From CAVWDU01 sp963753815 (lineage in GTDB: Bacteria; Pseudomonadota; Gammaproteobacteria; Pseudomonadales; Halieaceae): 64,000 nt of DNA. The stretch is from contig CAVWDU010000004.1 of the NCBI GenBank assembly GCA_963753815.1, positions 62,001-126,000 of the forward strand. The letters are read 5' to 3'. Each line of letters starts with the position of its first letter. Position 1 is the first letter of the stretch. A program made the translations under genes and the position numbers. Positions 9,118 through 18,825 of the stretch are shown one piece after another. The notes under the pieces were generated by a model that did no database searches, had not been told where the DNA came from, and worked only from the letters and a program-made list of their open reading frames with translations.

Positions 9118-9261
9118 TTTTTGATATAAAACAAGCAATTAACGTCCATATGACAAGTGTACCACAGGTGCATTACGGGCATTTGCCCGATGCATTTTCC
9201 GCCGGTTCCCGGCATTCTTGGCTATCCGAATCCGCATTTCGCCGAAAAGTCCACCGACAAC

Positions 9262-10449
9262 ATGAAACCACCCTGGTCTGAATTGGTGCTGGCCACGCAG
9301 CTGCTGATTGCGGTGCCCTGCCTTGCCTCGACCGCAAGTGAGCTCGGGCTCGGGGACATCCTCGACGTCGCGGTGCTGCGTAGCCAACCCGCCGGCGACA
9401 CGGCGATACCGTACACTTCGTCGACCTGGCTCGCCTCGCTCCCCAGCGTCAGTCTTACCTACCTCGACAGTGACGAGCGCCAGGGTACAAACGAAACCGA
9501 GTTGAGCCTCAATCTGCCACTGAAGTCCCCCGGCGGTCGCCAGCGTGATCGCGAGCTGGTTGAACTCTCCGGCCGGCTCCAGGCCACAGACCTGCAAAGA
9601 CGACGGCTGTATTTTTCAGGACTGTTGCGCGAGGCGCTCTGGTCGCGGCGGCTCTCGGTGACCCGAGAGCGCTTTCTCAGTCGCAAGATCGACCTGCTCA
9701 ACGACCTGGAAGCGCGGCAGCGGGAGCTCATGGCTGCCCAGGCTGTCTCATTGTACGGGGTGCTGGCCGTGCAGCAGGAACGTCTGCGTGCGCAGATCGA
9801 GCAGCGGGATCAGCAGCGGGAGACGAAACGCTGGTACGAGCGCTACCGCCAGCTGACCGGGCTCGGTCGCGTTCCCGACGATGGCGATATCGGAGAAGTT
9901 GCGCCTCCCGGGCGGTTCGAGCCGGGGCAGCATCCCGACATGCAGATGCTGACGCTGTCCTGGGAGCGGAGTAAGCGCCTGCTCGCTGTCGGGGCCGGTC
10001 GCAACACACCGTGGAATCTTGCCCTTACTGCGAGGCAGTTTGACAACCCGTTTTTGGATGAAAACCAGTATGGGGTGACGGTAGAGATACCGCTCTCTTT
10101 CCTCGACCTGGTTCCGGAAGCCAGCCGGGGCGAGTGGCGCCAGTCGGCCCAGAGCTACTGGCAGGCTCACGACGAACTGCAGGCCTCGCTCAACGACAGC
10201 TGGCAGCGCCTGGTAAGTGAGCGGGAATTCCTGGTCGAGAAACAGGCGCTGCTGGAGGAGGCGGCGGAGATTGGCAGCAAACTTGTCGAGCAACTCCGGC
10301 AGCTGCGGACGTCCAATGAAATTGGTGCCGAAATCTGGCTGCGTCGGGCCATGGAGGCTGTCGATACCCAGGCGGCCGCGGCGATCAACGGCGTGTTGAT
10401 AGGGCAGAACCGGGCGATGCTTCGCCAGGCGTCGGGAATCCCGCTGTGA
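9262..10449 (+). CDS. Outer-membrane efflux protein (TolC/OEP-like) of RND operon
   Basis: First gene of a four-gene efflux operon. The N-terminus is a signal peptide (MKPPWSELVLATQLLIAVPC). The rest is rich in long amphipathic helices and Arg/Gln/Glu (RQRELMAAQAVSLYG, RLVSEREFLVEKQALLEEAAE), as in outer-membrane factors that form the exit duct of tripartite pumps. At 395 aa it is shorter than most (420-480), and similarity to TolC is structural rather than by motif. ATG 9262 is chosen because it opens the signal peptide; in-frame ATGs further upstream add a hydrophilic extension. The next gene overlaps its stop by four bases (GTGA). Confidence 0.75.
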   Translation: MKPPWSELVLATQLLIAVPCLASTASELGLGDILDVAVLRSQPAGDTAIPYTSSTWLASLPSVSLTYLDSDERQGTNETELSLNLPLKSPGGRQRDRELVELSGRLQATDLQRRRLYFSGLLREALWSRRLSVTRERFLSRKIDLLNDLEARQRELMAAQAVSLYGVLAVQQERLRAQIEQRDQQRETKRWYERYRQLTGLGRVPDDGDIGEVAPPGRFEPGQHPDMQMLTLSWERSKRLLAVGAGRNTPWNLALTARQFDNPFLDENQYGVTVEIPLSFLDLVPEASRGEWRQSAQSYWQAHDELQASLNDSWQRLVSEREFLVEKQALLEEAAEIGSKLVEQLRQLRTSNEIGAEIWLRRAMEAVDTQAAAAINGVLIGQNRAMLRQASGIPL

Positions 10450-11474
10450 AAAAACTCTACACAAACACTGTTTTCGTGCTCGTTTGCGTCTGCAATGCTG
10501 CTGCGGGCGCCGAGCTGATCGACGCGACGGCGCTTGGGCGGTTGGCCCTCGAGTACAGCGCGATTGTCGAGATCGATACCTACCCCGGCCAACCCCTGGC
10601 CGCGGCGGTAAGCTTTCGCCAGGGTGAGGCTTTCAGCGTGGTCACACCCTACCGGGTGCAACGTCTCAGCTACCTGTTACCGCCGGGGGCGGAGGTCACG
10701 GCACGCCAGCCGATAGCGGTTCTCGAGGGGCCGGAGATACACCATTTCCTGGCCGAATTCGGCGTCAAGCAGCAGCTGCTGGAAGACGCGGAACGGCGGT
10801 TTACCAACAATCGCGAGCTCTATGCGAAGAAAGCGATCAAGTCCAGCCAGTGGCTGCAGATCAGCGAGGATTACTACAGGCTGAAACTCGAGTTCGAACA
10901 CATGCGCCACTTTCACGCGCTGTTGATCGAGGACGACGGTGAGGACGACTCGGTCACCATCACAGCGCCGGTTGCGGGCGTGATCAAGTACAGCCAGACC
11001 GCGCCCGGGGTTTCTGCCGGGGAGGAGCTGGCCGTTATCATACCGCGCTCGGCCATTCGCCTCGGGGTGGCATTGCCCAGCGGTCAGCGGGACCAGGTTG
11101 TGGGCTTCGACACGGGCGCATGCAGGCTGGGCGTGGCCGTCGTCGGCGCCATCGCGCGGAACTTTTTTATCGACGCCTGGAGCACGCCGTTGCAGCCCGA
11201 GTGCCGGCTTTTGCCGGGAGAGCAGGTCATGGTGGCGCCGCTTTACAGCGTCGACGGTTACAGGGTCGATCGGGAGAGCGTATTCCAATGGCAGGGCCGG
11301 GCCCATGTGTTTGTTCGTGACGGAGACCGGTTGGAAGCCGTACCGGTGGAGGTAGTGTCCACCATCGAAGGCGACTACGTGGTCTCCAGCCAACGCGCTT
11401 TGGCCGGGCGAGAGGTGTTGGTGACATCGGTCAGTGCAGCCCAGGGCGTGCTGCTGGGTCTGGGAGGTGAGTAA
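10446..11474 (+). CDS. RND efflux periplasmic adaptor (membrane fusion protein)
   Basis: Links the inner-membrane pump to the outer-membrane duct. A signal peptide (MKKLYTNTVFVLVCVCNAAA) is followed by a lipoyl-like half-motif (LLPPGAEVTARQPIAVLEGP), a helical hairpin rich in Glu/Gln (about residues 100-155), a second lipoyl-like half (ITAPVAGVIKYSQTAPGVSA) and beta-barrel regions. It starts with GTG overlapping the TGA of the preceding gene, indicating translational coupling, and its TAA is followed at once by the GTG of the pump gene. At 342 aa it is at the small end of the family. Substrate unknown. Confidence 0.85.
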   Translation: MKKLYTNTVFVLVCVCNAAAGAELIDATALGRLALEYSAIVEIDTYPGQPLAAAVSFRQGEAFSVVTPYRVQRLSYLLPPGAEVTARQPIAVLEGPEIHHFLAEFGVKQQLLEDAERRFTNNRELYAKKAIKSSQWLQISEDYYRLKLEFEHMRHFHALLIEDDGEDDSVTITAPVAGVIKYSQTAPGVSAGEELAVIIPRSAIRLGVALPSGQRDQVVGFDTGACRLGVAVVGAIARNFFIDAWSTPLQPECRLLPGEQVMVAPLYSVDGYRVDRESVFQWQGRAHVFVRDGDRLEAVPVEVVSTIEGDYVVSSQRALAGREVLVTSVSAAQGVLLGLGGE

Positions 11475-14400
11475 GTGCTGGAGGCGCTGATTCGCTTCTC
11501 CCTCACCCAGCGCCTCTTCGTGGCTTTTCTCGTGGTGGTGGTCGCCGCCCTGGGGCTGCGGGCATGGCTGAATCTGCCTATCGATGCATTTCCGGACATC
11601 GCACCTACCCAGGTGAAAATCATTCTGAAAGCGCCTGGTATGACCGCCGAGGAAATTGAGCTGCAGGTCACCCGACGCATTGAAACAGAGCTGCTCGGGA
11701 TTCCACGACAGGAGATGCTGCGTTCGACGACCAAGTACGCCATTACCGACATTACTCTGGATTTCAAGAACGGTACCGATATCTATTGGGCCCGCCAGCA
11801 GGTCAGTGAGCGCCTCGCCAGCATACGCGACAGCCTGCCTCAGGGTATTACCGGCGGTATCGCCGCGATGAGCACGCCCCTGAGCGAGATGTTCATGTTT
11901 ACTCTCGAGAACCCCAGGCTCTCACTGATGGAGCGACGGGAACTGCTGGACTGGGAGATACGGCCGCTACTGCGCACGGTAGCGGGCGTTGCCGATGTTA
12001 ATGTGCTCGGTGGCTATGCCAGGACCTACCAGATTACACCGCGCAGCGCCTACATGGCCAAGCTGGGCATTACCCTGGATGAACTGATCGCAGCGGTTCG
12101 CGACAATAACCTGAACATGGGCGCCGGGAAACTGGAGCAGGGCAATGATGCATTGATCGTCCGTACCGAGGGCAGGCCGGGCGATATGCGCGAACTGGCG
12201 AACCTGGTAGTCGCGGTCCGCGATGGCGCCAGTTACCGGCTCGCGGATCTCGCCGACGTCGGCGAAGGGTACCTGACGCGTTACGGGTCTGTAACTCGCA
12301 ACATGGAAGAAACCACGGAGGGCCTGGTCATTGCGCTCAAGGACAGCAATACCGGCGAGGTCGTGGCCGGCGTCAAGCGCAAGCTGAGCGAGATCGAAGC
12401 CACCCTGCCCGCGGGGACCGAGATCAATGTCTTCTACGACCGTTCCAATCTCATCGATACAGCGGTGAATACCATCTCGAATGCGTTGCTGCAGGCGGTG
12501 ATTCTGGTCATCCTGCTGCTCGCGGTTTTCCTCGGTAACCTGCGTGCGGCTCTCGTGGTGTCACTTTCACTGCCACTGGCTGCGCTGGCCACGTTTTTTT
12601 TCATGGAACTCTACGGTCTGTCGGCCAACCTGATGAGCCTGGGTGGGCTGGTGATCGCTATCGGGATGATCGTCGACTCGTCCGTGGTGGTGGTGGAGAA
12701 TATTGCGACCCACCTCGCGGGCACCCGGGGTCTGCCTCCACTGCACCGGGTCTTCCGCGCCAGCAAGGACGTCGCGGTGCCGGTGGTGTCGGGAACGCTG
12801 ATCGTAATCATCGTCTTCTCGCCGCTGCTCACGCTGACGGGACTCGAGGGAAAACTGTTCAAGCCGGTGGCGCTGACGATAGTCTTTGCCATGCTGTCAG
12901 CCCTGGCGATCTCGCTTACCGTGATCCCCAGCCTGGCATCACTTCTGCTCGACGCAAAGTCAGCCAGGGTGCCGGGATACGTAGTAGCGCTGCAGACGAT
13001 GTACCGGAGTAGCCTGGCGCGGGTCATGGAGGCTCCACTGCTACTGATTGTTGCGCTCTCAGTCGCACTGCCGCTCAGTGTGGCCATCTTTTTATTGACC
13101 GGCAAAACCTTCATGCCGACACTCGACGAAGGCGATGTCATCGTGCAATTGGAAAAGTCTCCCAGTATCTCTTTGCAGGCATCGACGGAGCTGACCAAAC
13201 AGGTGGAGGCGGCCCTTTTCGAGCAAATCCCGGAGATCCGGCAGATTGTTTCCCGCACTGGCTCCGACGAGCTGGGACTGGACCCCATGACCTTGAACGA
13301 GACCGACATCTTCATGGAGCTGCAGCCTGCCTCCGAGTGGCGAGCCGCCGACAAGCTCGCGCTCATCGATAGCATGCGATCGGTTTTGTTGCAGTTTCCC
13401 GGGATTAACTTCAATTTTACCCAACCAATTCAGATGCGCGTTTCCGAAATGCTGACTGGCAGTACTGGTGACATCGCGATAAAGGTCTTTGGCAACAACG
13501 TGGCGACCCTGGCCAGGCTTACCGATGAGATCAGTGGTATCGCGCGGGGTCTCGAAGGTACTGTCGACGTGCAGAGCGCGGTGCTCGAGGGAGGACAGTT
13601 TCTCAACATCAGCCTGAAGCCTGCCATTGCTCGTCGCTACGGTATGAGTGTGGCGGATTTCGCCGTGTACGTTAAATCCAGGCTGGAGGGGGTCCGGATT
13701 TCGGAACTGATCGAAGGCAAGAAGCGCATCCCCATCGTCGTGGCCAGCATCGGCGACGACGACGCCGCGCCGGCCAGCGTCAGTAACCTGCGTTCGCAGA
13801 TGATCCTGATGCCCGACGGATCGCTCGCTCCGTTGGCGGAGGTTGCCGACATCGACCTGAAGTACGGGCCGTTGCTCATCGAGCGTGAGCGGGGCAATCG
13901 CTTTGGCGTCGTCACGACGAATGTGGTCGGGCGGGATATCGTCGGTGTCGTCGAGGAACTGGATCGTAACATCCAGAGCCAGGTGGAGCTGCCTACGGGC
14001 TATTATGTGGACTACGGCGGGGAGTTTGAAAATCAGCAGCGCGCGATGCGTAACCTGACGATGGTAGTGCCGGTAGCGCTGGTGTTGATTATGGTTATCC
14101 TGTTTACCACCTTTCAATCCATGCGGAAGGCGCTGCTGATCCTGGGCAACATACCCTTCGCGCTGGTCGGCGGGGTGATTGCGCTGTTTATCAGCGGAGA
14201 GTATGTATCGGTGCCGGCGTCGGTGGGCTTTATTGCACTGCTTGGCGTTTCGGTACTCAACGGCGTGGTCATGCTGAGCCACTTCGAACAGACCCGGGAC
14301 CTTGTCGGTGACCTGAAGGCGCGGGTGCAGGGCGGTGCCGTCGACCGTCTGCGGCCCATCCTCATGACTGCGACGACGGCCATGTTCGGCCTGTTCCCGC

Positions 14401-14540
14401 TGGTGTTTGCCAGCGGCCCCGGGGCCGAGATCCAGAAGCCGCTGGCCATCGTCGTGATCGGTGGGCTGATTTCGTCCACGCTCACCACACTCTACGTACT
14501 GCCCCTGGGTTATTTGTACCTGGAAAGGAGACTCTCTTGA
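11475..14540 (+). CDS. CzcA-family RND efflux pump, inner-membrane subunit
   Basis: A 1021-residue RND permease with the expected plan: TM1 (FVAFLVVVVAALGLRAW), periplasmic pore domain with PGMTAEEIELQVTRRIE, TM2-TM6 beginning about residue 335, a second periplasmic domain and TM7-TM12. In TM4 the proton-relay region reads GMIVDSSVVVVEN (Asp401, Glu408). Unlike CzcA itself it lacks the upstream Asp of the DFG-type motif and has a single relay aspartate, as in CusA. It starts with GTG immediately after the adaptor stop. The family is firm; whether it moves metals or organic compounds cannot be decided. DUF3240 follows, which favours the heavy-metal-type branch. Confidence 0.93.
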   Translation: MLEALIRFSLTQRLFVAFLVVVVAALGLRAWLNLPIDAFPDIAPTQVKIILKAPGMTAEEIELQVTRRIETELLGIPRQEMLRSTTKYAITDITLDFKNGTDIYWARQQVSERLASIRDSLPQGITGGIAAMSTPLSEMFMFTLENPRLSLMERRELLDWEIRPLLRTVAGVADVNVLGGYARTYQITPRSAYMAKLGITLDELIAAVRDNNLNMGAGKLEQGNDALIVRTEGRPGDMRELANLVVAVRDGASYRLADLADVGEGYLTRYGSVTRNMEETTEGLVIALKDSNTGEVVAGVKRKLSEIEATLPAGTEINVFYDRSNLIDTAVNTISNALLQAVILVILLLAVFLGNLRAALVVSLSLPLAALATFFFMELYGLSANLMSLGGLVIAIGMIVDSSVVVVENIATHLAGTRGLPPLHRVFRASKDVAVPVVSGTLIVIIVFSPLLTLTGLEGKLFKPVALTIVFAMLSALAISLTVIPSLASLLLDAKSARVPGYVVALQTMYRSSLARVMEAPLLLIVALSVALPLSVAIFLLTGKTFMPTLDEGDVIVQLEKSPSISLQASTELTKQVEAALFEQIPEIRQIVSRTGSDELGLDPMTLNETDIFMELQPASEWRAADKLALIDSMRSVLLQFPGINFNFTQPIQMRVSEMLTGSTGDIAIKVFGNNVATLARLTDEISGIARGLEGTVDVQSAVLEGGQFLNISLKPAIARRYGMSVADFAVYVKSRLEGVRISELIEGKKRIPIVVASIGDDDAAPASVSNLRSQMILMPDGSLAPLAEVADIDLKYGPLLIERERGNRFGVVTTNVVGRDIVGVVEELDRNIQSQVELPTGYYVDYGGEFENQQRAMRNLTMVVPVALVLIMVILFTTFQSMRKALLILGNIPFALVGGVIALFISGEYVSVPASVGFIALLGVSVLNGVVMLSHFEQTRDLVGDLKARVQGGAVDRLRPILMTATTAMFGLFPLVFASGPGAEIQKPLAIVVIGGLISSTLTTLYVLPLGYLYLERRLS

Positions 14541-14839
14541 GTCAGGAACAGCTGCTGGTGCTGGTTGTCGCCAATGAACTCAAGGAGAGGATTGTCGATG
14601 CCCTGATTGAGCTGGACGAGATCTCGGGCTTCAGCTTGTCAAACATCGAGGGCTACAGTCGTGAGCACCACCAACTGAGTGTCGCTGAACAGGTTGCCGG
14701 GCATCGGGGCATGGCGCGATTTGAAGTGATTCACGAGCGGGCGCTGGAGCGGGCGCTGCTCGCCGCCCTTAAAACGGCCTGTGCTCTGGGTGAGGCGCGT
14801 TACTGGATCATTCCCCTGGCGGTGAGTGGACGCCTGTGA
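14537..14839 (+). CDS. DUF3240 family small protein, last gene of RND operon
   Basis: A 100-aa cytoplasmic protein with a PII-like alpha/beta pattern (LLVLVVANELKERIVDALIE, then ARYWIIPLAVSGRL). Proteins of this uncharacterised family commonly follow CzcA-type pumps. The TTG start overlaps the pump stop by four bases (TTGA), so translation is coupled. A regulatory or sensing role in efflux is an inference from genome context and fold resemblance only. Confidence 0.75.
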   Translation: MSQEQLLVLVVANELKERIVDALIELDEISGFSLSNIEGYSREHHQLSVAEQVAGHRGMARFEVIHERALERALLAALKTACALGEARYWIIPLAVSGRL

Positions 14840-15015
14840 CATCTCAATGGCCCCAGCGGCCCGTCTGACCCGGATGCAATCGACGAGTTGACTTCCACCG
14901 CGACGCGATGCAACTCTTGGTTGCGTTGGTGATACGTCCCGGGGAGCCGGAGCTGCGAACTGGAAGCGTGATTCGTGGTTACCACAGTACAGGACAATAC
15001 AATGAGGACGAGTTG

Positions 15016-15423
15016 ATGACGACTGATGCAGTACGTATCAAGACTGACCCGGACCCCTACGCGGCCTTCAATATCTCCCAGGGATTCAGAGTCGGTGACC
15101 TTGTGTTCGTATCCGGGCAGGCGGCACTGGACGACGGGGGCGAGTTGGTAGGCCCCGGGGACTTCGATGCGCAGGCGGTCCAGGCTTTCGAGAACCTGCG
15201 GTCTGTATTGCGCGCCGCGGGCTCGGACCTGAACAAGCTCATCAAGGTCACAATTTACCTCACGGACATGTCGAAGTTTGAGCGGATCGTAGGCCTGCGC
15301 GAACGTTATTTTTCCCGCCCGTGGCCGGCCGACACGCTGGTGGAAGTCTCGGCTCTTGCCCTGCCGGAACTCATGATCGAGATCGAAGGCATCGCCCTCG
15401 CTGAAGGTGAGGTTGTCGACTAG
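15016..15423 (+). CDS. RidA/YjgF-family protein
   Basis: A 135-residue RidA-superfamily protein. Family features are DLVFVSGQAALDDGGELVGP, the helix LRSVLRAAGSDLNKLIKVTI, and PADTLVEVSALALPELMIEI. Classical RidA deaminates reactive enamine/imine intermediates through a conserved Arg; here the corresponding C-terminal region reads DTLVEVSALALP, so the canonical R-x-AV-x-V motif is changed (no Arg). Catalysis of the RidA type is therefore doubtful and a different role is possible. ATG 15016 gives the usual length; the frame runs further upstream without conserved residues. Confidence 0.85.
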   Translation: MTTDAVRIKTDPDPYAAFNISQGFRVGDLVFVSGQAALDDGGELVGPGDFDAQAVQAFENLRSVLRAAGSDLNKLIKVTIYLTDMSKFERIVGLRERYFSRPWPADTLVEVSALALPELMIEIEGIALAEGEVVD

Positions 15424-15458
15424 GGCACGACCAGCAATGGTTCCGGAGGTGGAACTGA

Positions 15459-16016
15459 ATGGGGATACAGATAGAAACCGAACGCCTGATATTGCGGCCG
15501 CTGGCGACGCAGGACTGCGAGCCGCATATCGAGATGATGGCCGACCCGCAAGTCGCTGCATTTCTCGCCCCGGGCAAGGCAACGCAGCCGCGCATGGACC
15601 GTTGGCGGCAATTCGCGAGCTACCTGGGCCACTGGCAGATTCGCGGGTTCGGCTTCTTCTCTGTTGACGAAAAGGCAACCGGCAAATGGGTAGGGCGTGT
15701 CGGTCCGTGGATGCCGGAAGGGTGGCCCGGGCTGGAGTGCGGCTGGGCCATCAGGAGTGAGCACTGGGGCAAGGGCTACGCGCCCGAGGCGGCGGTAGCA
15801 TCCATTCGCTGGACCTTCGAACAGTTCCAGGATCTGGCGCGAATCATTTCAGTGATCGACGCCGATAATGCGAACAGTCAGGCAGTCGCCCGCAAGATCG
15901 GGGAGCACTACACGGGAGAAAAATTCGAGTTCTGGTCATACAAGCTCGATGTGTGGGCAGCGGAGCGGGAGGAGTGGCTACGTCGATTTGGCGTTGATAC
16001 CTCGCCGCAGCAATGA
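15459..16016 (+). CDS. GNAT-family N-acetyltransferase (RimJ/RimL type)
   Basis: A 185-residue acetyl-CoA-dependent acyltransferase. It starts with the typical IETERLILRPLATQD and carries the acetyl-CoA-binding motif A region WAIRSEHWGKGYAPEAAVAS and NANSQAVARKIG. A strong GGAGG lies 11 bases before the ATG. Substrate unknown; RimJ/RimL relatives acetylate protein N-termini or small amines. A 14-bp tandem repeat lies just past its stop codon. Confidence 0.88.
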   Translation: MGIQIETERLILRPLATQDCEPHIEMMADPQVAAFLAPGKATQPRMDRWRQFASYLGHWQIRGFGFFSVDEKATGKWVGRVGPWMPEGWPGLECGWAIRSEHWGKGYAPEAAVASIRWTFEQFQDLARIISVIDADNANSQAVARKIGEHYTGEKFEFWSYKLDVWAAEREEWLRRFGVDTSPQQ

Positions 16017-16027
16017 ACCTCGCCATT

Positions 16028-16083
16028 CGCACGTGGCCGGCCACACCTCGTCGGCTGCGCCTTGCCGGTCGCACCTCGTCGGC
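16028..16083. repeat. 14-bp tandem repeat, 4 units (copy A)
   Basis: Four consecutive 14-bp units: 16028-16041, 16042-16055, 16056-16069 and 16070-16083. The best unit is CGCACCTCGTCGGC; the others differ at 2-4 positions. The array begins 12 bp after the GNAT stop. The same unit is found again at 58099-58140 behind der. Confidence 0.85.
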
Positions 16084-16112
16084 TCAATAGGAAGGTATGA
16101 GAGCTTCGCAGG

Positions 16113-16874
16113 CTAGTGTATTCCTTGTCGGCGAATACGCTCTATGTACTCCAGAGAGGTCTCCGGGTGAATCACGGGTTCGGGGTTGAGCGTCCACTGG
16201 TCGTAGTGAGGGAACACGTCCAGGTAGGGCTGGTAGATGGGTCTGAAAAGTTCGACATCCTCCTCGGTAAACCAGTTCTTCCATTCCCCGGCACCCTTGC
16301 TGCGCGCCACGCGCTATAGCGCTCATCAACCTCAACATCCGTCACTATGTCGAAGCCGAGATATTCAGCCAGGGCGCGCAGTTGCCGGAGACCATGTCCT
16401 CATAGTGGAACATGAACCATTCTCCAGCCCGCCGGCCGAGCTGGTCGGCGGCCAGACGGTAGCGCGTCCTGTCGTCCTCGATAAAGCTGTCGACCTCGCG
16501 GGTGACCGGCTGGTATACACGATGGAAGGGCAGTGATGCGGGTGCGCCCACCTTCTGCTCGATGAGTGCATACACTTCTTTTTCGCGCTCGTTTTTCCGG
16601 TGCCCGCCCCAGAATTGGTACAGGCACCGGCTCACCGCCACGTCCCTGGGGTCGCGGGCGATCCAGACGACGCGATCGAAGTGGACTCCGCTGTCAACGG
16701 TAACCCACTGCAGTGGTCCGGCCAGCATCTTGGTGACCCGCGTTGTATCGTCTGCCTGTTCCAACTGGCCGGTAGTGAAGGGCTCGAAGTGGATGCGCTG
16801 TTCATGGCTTTGGCGATGCGGGAAGCCAGGATGGTGGTCCCGGATTTGGGAAGGCCGAAAATGAGTACGCGCAC
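16113..16874 (-). pseudogene. Sulfotransferase gene broken by three frameshifts
   Basis: The GTG start at 16874 gives MRVLIFGLPKSGTTILASRI, a clear 5'-phosphosulfate-binding loop (GLPKSGTT). The frame then shifts near 16795-16806 to RIHFEPFTTGQLEQADDTT and VVWIARDPRDVAVSRCLYQF (the 3'-phosphate-binding region), shifts near 16370-16385 to ALAEYLGFDIVTDVEVDERY, and shifts near 16296-16306 to KGAGEWKNWFTEEDVELF ending at 16113. All three shifts are net one-base losses. The joined product of ~254 residues is full length for the family. The gene is either decayed or affected by indel errors. It is unrelated at the sequence level to the remnant at 5.8 kb beyond the shared superfamily. Confidence 0.85.
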
Positions 16875-17177
16875 GGCGTGAGTCCTCGAGTAACGGGCGA
16901 GGGTGTTGGTTGCCGGCGTGCAGCTTCATCGAGGCGGCACCCGCGGGTATGTCCGATTGCGAGGGTCGCAAGTGGGCATACTGTGCGAAGTCCACCCGGT
17001 TGCGCCACCGCAGCCCTGGCGCGGGTGAACGACCGCTGTTCGAGCGCGACTGAATGACGAGCGGGATTATAGAGCAGATTATTGCGCTGAAGCAGTGCTC
17101 TTAGTGGCGGCGTCCAGGGCACACGGACAAGCCGCAGCCACCCCGGTATAATTCCGGTGAACCAGCGGGAGCAATAG

Positions 17178-18545
17178 ATGAACCACTCAGGAAATTCCAG
17201 CTCTGGGATTTGCGGTTTCGCAGCCCCAGGGTTCGAATCCGTTCAACAGTTGTTCGAGCACGAGATGCGCACCCTGGCGGAGCGGGAAGCGCAGCTGTGC
17301 GTCTATCATCGCGGTGTGCGCGTCGTCGATCTGTGGGCCGATATGACCGGCGCGGGCACATACTCAGCGGATTCACTGGCCAATGTCTTCAGCAGCGGTA
17401 AAAGCCTGGAGGCGATTGCCGTGGCCTCGTTAGTCGGCAGGGGCCTGCTGGACTATGACGCAAAAATTGTCGACTACTGGCCGGAGTTCGGCGCCAACGG
17501 CAAGGAAGGCGTGACCGTGGCCGACCTGATGCGGCACGAGGCGGGTCTGGCCAACTTCGACACTGCTCTCGACATGGAAGATCTTTTCACCGAAAACATC
17601 AAGCAGAACGCCGTCGGCCGCGTGATCGAGGGGCATGCGCTCAACTACACCCTGGCCGGCGACGGCCGGCGCGAGTATCACGCGCTGACCCGGGGCTGGA
17701 TCGTCAACGAGCTGTTCCGGCGTGTCGACCCCGCCCGCCGAACCATTGGTGAGTATCTTCGTGAGGAGGTCAGTGGCCCTCTGACCGCCGACGTGTTTGT
17801 CGGTGTACGGGAAGAGGAGCGGCCGCGTGTTACAAAAGTGCGTTCCCTCGGTCTTGGTTACCAGTTGCTCCAGGGTCTGGTGCCGCGGGTGCTGGGTCGG
17901 CGGATCGTGCACAATGTCTTCCAGATACTCGGCCGGCTGCTGCGCGTTGTGCCGGGCGTCCGCAAGGCACGCAAGCTGGGCGCACCACCTCCTTTTGCAG
18001 GGCAGACACTCCTTGGCTACTTCAACAACCCGGCGTTTGCCAGGGGCGAGACCCCCTCGGCCAACGCCACCTGCTCGGCCCGGGGGCTGGCGAAAGTGGC
18101 CGCCATGATGTCGGCCGGCGGTACCCTGGAGGGCAGGCAGATACTGGCCCCCTCGGCCTGGAAGGCCCTGCATGAAAAGCCGGTGGAAGCTCCGCTGGGC
18201 TCACTGCTTACCACCCGATTCACCCAGGGTGGGGTGGACAGCTTTAAACCCTGCACTGCCGACAACACCCGGCTGGAGCGTGAATTCAACGAGGGCAGGG
18301 AAGGATTTTACGGGTGGATGGGGTTCGGGGGGTCGATTTTCCAGTGGCACCCGGACCTGGACATCGGATTCGCCTTCGTGCCTACTTCCCTGCACGTGCT
18401 GGACCTGCTCAATGAGCGTGGCAAGCGCTACCAGGCAGAAGTATTGCGCTGTGTGCGCAACCTGCCTGAGCGGTTGAACCACCTGGCAGATAACGCAACA
18501 CGGCTCCACGAAAACAAGCCACGCATCGTCGAACCGCGAGAGTAG
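17178..18545 (+). CDS. Serine hydrolase, beta-lactamase/esterase (class C-like) family
   Basis: A 455-residue protein of the serine beta-lactamase-like superfamily that includes EstB-type esterases and LACTB. The Ser-x-x-Lys motif is in NVFSSGKSLEA (nucleophile in SSGK, about residue 75), the second motif is in REYHALTRGW (Tyr), and MRHEAGLANFD is the usual 'H-x-x-GL' segment. There is no signal peptide, so it is likely cytoplasmic. A GGGAG sequence lies 8 bp before the ATG. Substrates of this family vary (esters, amides); none can be named. Confidence 0.88.
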   Translation: MNHSGNSSSGICGFAAPGFESVQQLFEHEMRTLAEREAQLCVYHRGVRVVDLWADMTGAGTYSADSLANVFSSGKSLEAIAVASLVGRGLLDYDAKIVDYWPEFGANGKEGVTVADLMRHEAGLANFDTALDMEDLFTENIKQNAVGRVIEGHALNYTLAGDGRREYHALTRGWIVNELFRRVDPARRTIGEYLREEVSGPLTADVFVGVREEERPRVTKVRSLGLGYQLLQGLVPRVLGRRIVHNVFQILGRLLRVVPGVRKARKLGAPPPFAGQTLLGYFNNPAFARGETPSANATCSARGLAKVAAMMSAGGTLEGRQILAPSAWKALHEKPVEAPLGSLLTTRFTQGGVDSFKPCTADNTRLEREFNEGREGFYGWMGFGGSIFQWHPDLDIGFAFVPTSLHVLDLLNERGKRYQAEVLRCVRNLPERLNHLADNATRLHENKPRIVEPRE

Positions 18546-18825
18546 GACGGGCACCTGTCGATAGGATAGTGGACCTGTTGCGCCAGCTGTAGGAACCCAT
18601 TCGTCTCGCGCTATCGCGGCCCTGCAGTTCACCCGGAGATCTACTACTCGTTTCGCGTCGCGACCCCGCCTGGCCGCCAACTCTCACCAGTATTTGGAAC
18701 TATTGGCGAAAAATGGCGGCCAGCGCTCGGTCTGTCGATGCAGCCCCTCTGTCGGTCGCATGCCGATTGTGTCGATCGGCGGGTTCTGTTCCACTCTTAC
18801 GCATTCTGCAGAAGGAGTAATTGTG

